Below, piece by piece: positions 59,458 to 64,000 of a DNA stretch of 64,000 nucleotides (positions within the stretch are counted from its first letter, which is position 1; every line of letters starts with the position of its first letter). This stretch comes from Congregibacter variabilis (lineage in GTDB: Bacteria > Pseudomonadota > Gammaproteobacteria > Pseudomonadales > Halieaceae). The stretch covers positions 3,534,001-3,598,000 of the forward strand of contig NZ_CP136864.1 of assembly GCF_045689235.1 (NCBI RefSeq). Reading direction: 5' to 3'. Position numbers and translations under genes: made by a program. The notes below the pieces were generated by a model. The model ran no database searches and had not been told where the DNA came from. It saw nothing but the letters and a program-made list of their open reading frames with translations.

Positions 59458-60567
59458 ATGTCCAACAACAGTGCCCTTTTCGAGCCCTTCACCTTAGGCA
59501 AACTCGAGCTTGCCAACCGCACAGTCATGGCGCCCATGACCCGCAATTTGTCGCCGGGCAATGTGCCTCACGACGGCGTCGTTGAGTATTACCGGCAGCG
59601 TGCAGCTGGCGGTACGGGACTTATCTTTACCGAGGGTACCTGCGTTAACCATATCGCAGCCAATGGCTACCCGGATGTTCCGTATTTTTGGGGTGAGGAG
59701 CGTCTGGCGGTCTGGAAAAAAGTGGCGGACGCCGTTCACGCCGAGGGGGGCAAAATTGCGCCTCAGCTATGGCATGTCGGTGGTATGCGTCGGGCAGGCA
59801 CCATGCCTGAGGGCGATGTTAACGGGTATGCACCGTCGGGTATGAATGTTCCGGGTAAGGTGAATCGACATGTAATGACTCAGCAGGACATTGATGATGT
59901 CGTGCAGGCCTTCGCCGAGGGTGCCCGGGATGCCAAAGCCTGCGGTTTTGACGCGGTGGAGATTCATGGCGCCCACGGATACCTGTTGGACCAGTTTTTC
60001 TGGGAAGGCACTAATCAGCGCACAGATGGCTACGGAGGCTCGCTTGATAATCGTGGACGTTTTGTTTGTGAGGTCGTCGCTGCTTGCCGAGATGCGGTAG
60101 GGCCCGACTTTCCTATTGCTTTGCGGTGGTCTCAATGGAAGCAGCAGGACTACAACGCAAGGCTTGTTGAGACTCCCGAGGAGCTCGAGCAATTCTTGAC
60201 GCCTTTGTCAGAGGCCGGTGTGGATATTTTTCATTGTTCTCAGCGACGTTTCTGGGAGCCGGAGTTTGAGGGTTCAAATCTTAATCTGGCGGGTTGGACA
60301 AAGAAAATCACCGGCAAGCCGACCATCACTGTGGGAAGTGTGGGCCTTAATGCTGATTTCATTCCAGCGCCGGGCGAAGTTACCTTTAAAGAGGCCGAAA
60401 CTGCGTCACTCGATGAATTGATTGCGCGACTTGAGGCCGAGGAGTTTGATTTGGTGGCGGTAGGGCGTGCAATGCTAGCCAATGCTGACTGGAGCAATAA
60501 GGTCCGTGACGGTGACACCGCGGGACTGGTGCCTTTCCGTAAGGAAATGCTGGCGTCTCTGGGCTAG
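59458..60567 (+). CDS. NADH:flavin oxidoreductase (Old Yellow Enzyme family)
   Basis: A 369-residue FMN enzyme reducing activated C=C bonds. MAPMTRNLSPGN, YRQRAAGGTGLIFTEGT, APQLWHVGG, GFDAVEIHGAHGYLLDQFFWEGTNQRTD (with catalytic-type His/Asn pair) and LVAVGRAMLANADW match the family. GGGAGA precedes the ATG. It is divergent from CRY-DASH. Its substrate and any role with the light-related genes are unknown. Confidence 0.92.
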   Translation: MSNNSALFEPFTLGKLELANRTVMAPMTRNLSPGNVPHDGVVEYYRQRAAGGTGLIFTEGTCVNHIAANGYPDVPYFWGEERLAVWKKVADAVHAEGGKIAPQLWHVGGMRRAGTMPEGDVNGYAPSGMNVPGKVNRHVMTQQDIDDVVQAFAEGARDAKACGFDAVEIHGAHGYLLDQFFWEGTNQRTDGYGGSLDNRGRFVCEVVAACRDAVGPDFPIALRWSQWKQQDYNARLVETPEELEQFLTPLSEAGVDIFHCSQRRFWEPEFEGSNLNLAGWTKKITGKPTITVGSVGLNADFIPAPGEVTFKEAETASLDELIARLEAEEFDLVAVGRAMLANADWSNKVRDGDTAGLVPFRKEMLASLG

Positions 60568-60599
60568 CTTTAGTTCGCCGAGTCGCTCTGGCGTGATCT

Positions 60600-60989
60600 T
60601 CAGGGGGCGGTTTTGGCGATTCGTGCCTGAAGTTCAGCGATACGCAGTTGCAGCTCCCGGTTCGCAACGCGCAGCGCGTGCACGTTCGTTTGATCTACGA
60701 GTTCGCTCGGCGGCCCCAAGGCCTGCCCAGGAGAGTTGCTCAGGTTTGGGGGTAGTTCAGCTTGGCTCCAGGCGAGATAGCTGAAAGCTGCGCTGCCCAA
60801 TAACAGCAGCACGGTAGCAATGTGTTGCCACATTCGCCGATGTCCCTGTTGAGTTGACTGGAGCTCACTGCGAGGCTCAAGCTCGCTGTCAAATGGCGGC
60901 TGGGTCAGGGCGTTAAGCTCTTCGGAGCTTAGCCTGACGGCCGCAATGAGCTCCTCGCTAAGCCAGCGATTGTTTAAACGTTGCTGCAT
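60600..60989 (-). CDS. small bitopic membrane protein with coiled coil (unknown)
   Basis: A 129-residue protein I do not recognise. It has one transmembrane segment (about 56-75, IATVLLLLGSAAFSYLAW), a polar N-terminus and a C-terminal heptad-like helix (NRELQLRIAELQARIAK). Its start lies 16 nt inside the end of the diguanylate cyclase gene, so it is likely coupled to it and could be a membrane partner. Confidence 0.6.
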   Translation of the reverse strand: MQQRLNNRWLSEELIAAVRLSSEELNALTQPPFDSELEPRSELQSTQQGHRRMWQHIATVLLLLGSAAFSYLAWSQAELPPNLSNSPGQALGPPSELVDQTNVHALRVANRELQLRIAELQARIAKTAP

Positions 60990-61930
60990 ACCGCTCCGCG
61001 TCCTTGGGCTTTGGCGTGATAAAGCCGGGTGTCGGCGCGCTGTAGCAGACTGTCTTGTGTATCTCCCGGGCGATAGTCTGCGATACCAATACTGACGTCG
61101 GGGCGTAGTCCCTTGGTAGCGGTATCGAGAGCGAGCTCGTCGTCGCTGATGCGCGCAAGGTTGTTGCGAATTTGTCGAGCCGCATCGCAGGCACCTTGCA
61201 GATCGGTGTGTGGCAGCAAAATGGTGAATTCATCACCACCAAAACGAAACAGTAGGTCAGAGCCGCGAGTGCTTCGCTTGAAGACGCTGGCGATGGTCTT
61301 GAGCACATGGTCGCCACCAATGTGTCCGACTGCATCGTTGATTTTTTTAAAATGATCGACGTCGATCATCATTAGAGCAAGCGGACTGTTGTGTCGTCGG
61401 GTTCGCGATAGTTCTCGCTCAATCCATTGATGAAGAGACAGGCGATTGCCAAGCCCCGTAAGAGCATCCTGCGTGACCATCTCCTGAAGAGTTTGAAACT
61501 CGATAGCGGTGCGCAGACAGCGAGACAGGGTTCCCAGTGCCTGTTCTACGCTCAGCAGCTCGTTTTCGTTAAAGCGTTCCCGGCGACATAGAGTGACGCG
61601 ACCGAGCGCCATTTGGTCCAGATTTAAGGTGTAGTTGGCATTGTGGTGACGACGGTTGCCAAGATTTAGGTCCGCGGCGTCGGTTATGGCCTCATAGGTC
61701 AACCCATCTGCCAGTCCCAAATCACTGCACCAGCGAAAAAACAAGGAGATTAGCGATTCCACCTCGTTGCAACCTATCAAGCGCTGCATCAGCAGGAGTT
61801 GCTGTTCGGCTCCACCGTTCCAGCTGTTGGGTAAATCAGCCAGCGCTTGACCCGTGGGTAAGTGTGCACGTGTGTTGGCTGCTACGGCATCGGTGTTCGG
61901 CTTACTGCTAAAGGGGATTACTTTTTCCAT
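60974..61930 (-). CDS. diguanylate cyclase (GGDEF domain)
   Basis: A 318-residue protein with a complete GGDEF domain (about 150-310): DALTGLGNR, the active site RFGGDEF (231-235), and an I-site RGSD (222-225) five residues upstream, exactly the PleD spacing. It is therefore expected to make c-di-GMP with product inhibition. Residues 1-145 resemble a short GAF-like sensory region but are not firmly identified. No transmembrane segment. Preceded by a sigma54 promoter. Confidence 0.9.
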   Translation of the reverse strand: MEKVIPFSSKPNTDAVAANTRAHLPTGQALADLPNSWNGGAEQQLLLMQRLIGCNEVESLISLFFRWCSDLGLADGLTYEAITDAADLNLGNRRHHNANYTLNLDQMALGRVTLCRRERFNENELLSVEQALGTLSRCLRTAIEFQTLQEMVTQDALTGLGNRLSLHQWIERELSRTRRHNSPLALMMIDVDHFKKINDAVGHIGGDHVLKTIASVFKRSTRGSDLLFRFGGDEFTILLPHTDLQGACDAARQIRNNLARISDDELALDTATKGLRPDVSIGIADYRPGDTQDSLLQRADTRLYHAKAQGRGAVCSNV

Positions 61931-61988
61931 CGCTTGGGCCTTATCGCTGACACTGGTCGGTCATTGTTGTTTGCGTTAAAGCTGTATT

Positions 61989-62004
61989 AGCAATCGTCGT
62001 GCCA
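61989..62004 (-). promoter_or_regulatory. sigma54 (RpoN) promoter of the GGDEF gene
   Basis: On the minus strand TGGCACG-ACGA-TTGCT (62004 to 61989) is a perfect match to the -24/-12 consensus TGGCACG-N4-TTGCW, with the essential GG-N10-GC spacing. The predicted start near 61977 leaves a leader of about 47 nt. Upstream, 62010-62095 is A+T-rich, and a TTGGCA-N18-TAAAAT sigma70-like alternative also lies there. Confidence 0.75.
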
Positions 62005-62182
62005 GGTATTTTTATGGATTTAGCTGTATTTTAGGAGCAATTTCACGGAATTTTTAGGATTTTATTTCTTTTAATTATTTTGTGCCAATAAACTGACATA
62101 AGCGTCCGACGCGATGTCCGTCGCAGCGCAGGTGTTGTCAAATTTATGTCATGTATGTCGCGGGTGTGGTGCGGGGGTAGGT

Positions 62183-62656
62183 TCAGGCTTTACCCAGCGT
62201 TCGACTGTCGCTTTGGTGTTCTCGAGATCCGCTGAGGGAGTACAAATCAGGGCCTCCGTCCTCACGGCGCAGGACATCAAGCGCGCCGCGGGTGCGGTCT
62301 TGTAAGCGAAGAATTAAGCCCCCATTGCGACGATTGCTCTCCTGGCATTGGGTTGCCAGGCTGATTAACTGGTTTTGCAGGTCAATATCTGTCGCATTGT
62401 CGCCGCAGTGACTTACCAGGTCTCCAAGAGGGCTGTCTGGGCTTAGGCCAAGGCCGTGCATCCAGCCGATACGTCGCTCCTGTTGTGCTCGATGTGCAGC
62501 GACGGCGGCGTTCTTTGTCGTGGTGGCGCGCTCAAGTTCTTCAACCTGATTATTGACGAGAGCCTGATGCTCAGCGTCAAGAGCCTGTTCAAGCGCCGTC
62601 AAAGTGCTCAATTCAGCTTTTAAAAGAGGGGTTAGTTGTCCTGAGTCAGCGCTCAT
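62183..62656 (-). CDS. flgN: flagella synthesis protein FlgN
   Basis: FlgN is the export chaperone for the hook-associated proteins FlgK and FlgL. The 157-residue helical protein has LLKAELSTLTALEQALDAEHQAL and LISLATQCQESNRRNGGLILR, matching the family's coiled-coil pattern. It lies 17 nt after flgM in the usual flgM-flgN pair. Confidence 0.85.
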   Translation of the reverse strand: MSADSGQLTPLLKAELSTLTALEQALDAEHQALVNNQVEELERATTTKNAAVAAHRAQQERRIGWMHGLGLSPDSPLGDLVSHCGDNATDIDLQNQLISLATQCQESNRRNGGLILRLQDRTRGALDVLRREDGGPDLYSLSGSREHQSDSRTLGKA

Positions 62657-62673
62657 GCGCAGGAAGTCTCGGT

Positions 62674-62982
62674 CTAGCCGAGCTCTACTTCGCTCTGAAG
62701 CAGGCTGTCGACAATGCGGGCAGGGTCTACTTCGTAGCTACCGTCACTGATCGCCTGTCGAATGCTGTCTACCCGGGCCTGGTCAACGCCGGGCAACTCG
62801 CGCAGTTGATTCTCGAGCGACAGCAGGTCTGATGCAGTGCTTGTAATCGAGACAGATTCACCGCTGGTTGCCGACGATGATTCGGTGCCCGCACTGCCAT
62901 TCACATCGGTGCCACGGCGAGTCACTTGTTCGGTGTCGCTGCGCGTTTGGCGAATATTGACGTTGTTGTCTACCGGATTCAT
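62674..62982 (-). CDS. flgM: anti-sigma28 factor FlgM
   Basis: FlgM holds FliA (sigma28) inactive until it is exported through the finished hook. The 102-residue protein has an unstructured Thr/Ser-rich N-terminus. The conserved C-terminal VDQARVDSIRQAISDGSYEVDPARIVDSLL region binds sigma28. It lies between flgA and flgN. Confidence 0.9.
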   Translation of the reverse strand: MNPVDNNVNIRQTRSDTEQVTRRGTDVNGSAGTESSSATSGESVSITSTASDLLSLENQLRELPGVDQARVDSIRQAISDGSYEVDPARIVDSLLQSEVELG

Positions 62983-63049
62983 GTCTCTTCCATCTTGTCG
63001 TCGGCCGCTATACGGGGCTTTACGATCAATATTTTCGATTTCAGTCTGT

Positions 63050-63076
63050 GTAGCGACAGAAACTGTAAAAAGTTTA
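63050..63076 (-). promoter_or_regulatory. candidate sigma28 (FliA) promoter of flgM
   Basis: On the minus strand TAAACTTT (63076-63069) and GTCGCTAC (63057-63050) are separated by exactly 11 nt, matching the FliA layout TAAAGTTT-N11-GCCGATAA at 7 of 8 and 5 of 8 positions. The predicted start is about 60 nt before flgM. Confidence 0.5.
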
Positions 63077-63138
63077 GCACAATCGCTGATTTCAGCCCCT
63101 TTTCGTGTTCCTGCAGTCCTGCGCTTCTGTGGGCCTTA

Positions 63139-63897
63139 TCACGGTATGCGAATACTGCCATCAGACAGCACCAGGCCCTCGACGCGACGACCAGATACGA
63201 GGTTGGTCACCAGTAAGCGGTCTCCCTTTGCACCGCTTCCCATCGCTTTACCCTGCATGCGCACCTCTACCCCAGCTCCACCCGCAATCAGGGTGACCAT
63301 CTGGCCGCGGGTTACCAGCTCCGGAAGGTCCACGTGTCCATGTCGTAGCGTCGATCCCGCAGGCAGGGGGCGTTTTAGCTCCATGCCGGCGGCCATAGCG
63401 GGGTCAATGATGATGTCATTGGCCCGCGTGGTTATTCGTCGGGTCACTATTTCAAAATCTGAGGGGCCGAGGATCGTGCCCCGAGGCAGCGCTCTTACCA
63501 GCACTGGAAGATCCAGTGATGCACTGACTTCTGCGCGCAGATACAGGGTCCAGGGCACGCTGCCACTGCAGCGTACGCCATAGCTGACGGGACCCAACAC
63601 CCGGCCACTGTGCGGACGAACAATCTCCAGTTCTTGATCACAGAGCGTGGGACGGAGCCGTTGATCCAGAGGGCGGACTCGAACCTCTACGCGGTCCAGA
63701 CCTTGTTCTGATGCGGCCTGAAGTGCAGCGAACTCCACGAGATTGAGAATGTCATCGTGGGGTTGTGCTGTCTGCGAAGCATTGGCTGCGAAGCTGTGCA
63801 GGGCGAGACCGGTCATGAGGGCGAGCAGGATTTTTCGGGCTGGTTGAGACCCTTCTGCTTTACTGTCGTGCAGTCTACTGTTAAGGACTTGTGTCAT
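63139..63897 (-). CDS. flgA: flagella basal body P-ring formation protein FlgA
   Basis: FlgA is the periplasmic chaperone for the P-ring protein FlgI. The 252-residue protein has a signal peptide (basic start, then LLALMTGLALHSFAANA, cleavage near residue 40). It carries a C-terminal SAF-like domain ending LVTNLVSGRRVEGLVLSDGSIRIP. The N-terminus is longer than usual before the hydrophobic core; a later start at M28 would give a standard signal peptide. Confidence 0.9.
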   Translation of the reverse strand: MTQVLNSRLHDSKAEGSQPARKILLALMTGLALHSFAANASQTAQPHDDILNLVEFAALQAASEQGLDRVEVRVRPLDQRLRPTLCDQELEIVRPHSGRVLGPVSYGVRCSGSVPWTLYLRAEVSASLDLPVLVRALPRGTILGPSDFEIVTRRITTRANDIIIDPAMAAGMELKRPLPAGSTLRHGHVDLPELVTRGQMVTLIAGGAGVEVRMQGKAMGSGAKGDRLLVTNLVSGRRVEGLVLSDGSIRIP

Positions 63898-63941
63898 TTA
63901 TCTGACGCTTCCTGCTTCTGAAACGGGTTTACAACTTGCGC

Positions 63942-63957
63942 AGCAGGTTTCATGCCA
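63942..63957 (-). promoter_or_regulatory. sigma54 promoter candidate of flgA
   Basis: On the minus strand TGGCATG-AAAC-CTGCT (63957 to 63942) keeps GG-N10-GC spacing and differs from the RpoN consensus at two positions. It would start transcription near 63930, about 33 nt before the flgA ATG, fitting a FleQ/RpoN-dependent class of flagellar genes. Confidence 0.55.
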
Positions 63958-64000
63958 TCGCCAAAAATCCCAAGTGGGCCTCTGTGTCGATGTCGGCTTT
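63950..64000 (-). CDS. possible C-terminal end of an upstream gene (partial)
   Basis: The minus-strand frame from the window edge reads KADIDTEAHLGFLAMA then TGA at 63950-63952. It could be the tail of a gene upstream of flgA, but 16 residues are too few to identify and the stretch overlaps the flgA sigma54 promoter candidate. Confidence 0.2.
   Translation of the reverse strand, partial: KADIDTEAHLGFLAMA

Noticed and set aside
1..64000. tRNA or rRNA genes, CRISPR arrays, insertion sequences, prophage genes
   Set aside because: No cloverleaf-type sequence, regular spacer array, transposase or phage gene was recognised; the only repeats are the palindromes and the 11-bp tandem.

Overview
This 64 kb window looks like a chromosomal segment of a free-living, flagellated marine gammaproteobacterium. 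The ribosomal gene order (rpsL-rpsG-fusA-tuf ... rpsJ to rplQ), the ispB/rplU-rpmA-obgE-proB block, fabA-fabB and the uvrA/MFS/ssb order are gammaproteobacterial and Pseudomonas-like. The phenylalanine/homogentisate catabolic genes, several acyl-CoA dehydrogenases and two photolyase/cryptochrome genes suggest the OM60/NOR5 (Halieaceae) group. That placement is an inference from gene content and protein style, not a search result. No rRNA, tRNA, insertion sequence, prophage or CRISPR array was found.

Layout. 1-4718: str operon (rpsL, rpsG, fusA, tuf) behind a strong sigma70 promoter. 4719-6474: two palindromic repeats, a terminator, and a small insert (TM2 protein, YdcH-like protein, DksA/TraR-like zinc protein) that separates the str and S10 operons. 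6475-20547: 26 ribosomal protein genes plus secY and rpoA, with an internal promoter before rpsM. 20548-20992: terminator and three more palindromic repeats. 20993-25804: uvrA, an MFS exporter and ssb. 25846-28462: RmlD-like protein, moaB, moeA. 28505-30250: fabA-fabB. 30696-34423: sugar-nucleotide supply (manC, galU, phosphomannomutase). 34475-39741: ispB, divergent rplU-rpmA, then obgE-proB and a ZIP transporter. 39730-42359: hemH, an UrcA-family secreted protein and a YegP/histone-H1-like fusion. 42539-48264: a MobA-like nucleotidyltransferase, then homogentisate catabolism (maiA, fahA, hmgA) divergent from marR and a long-form aromatic amino acid hydroxylase. 48296-53508: TauD-like dioxygenase divergent from an acyl-CoA dehydrogenase/GST operon. 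53573-60567: two ABC1 kinases translationally coupled to an FeS-type photolyase, facing DUF2256 and CRY-DASH, then an Old Yellow Enzyme. 60600-64000: a diguanylate cyclase with a near-perfect sigma54 promoter, and flgN, flgM, flgA.

The most unusual items are these. (1) Two families of long intergenic palindromes sit in mirrored cassettes next to the terminators of the tuf and rplQ transcripts. Their cores are conserved, and their arms differ between copies but stay self-complementary. (2) Two ABC1-kinase genes and a photolyase gene overlap by 4 nt each, facing a second photolyase module. (3) A YegP-H1-like fusion protein. (4) A readable flagellar promoter hierarchy (sigma54 before flgA and the GGDEF gene, sigma28 before flgM). 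(5) A common TAGAAT plus G+C-rich discriminator design at the ribosomal promoters.
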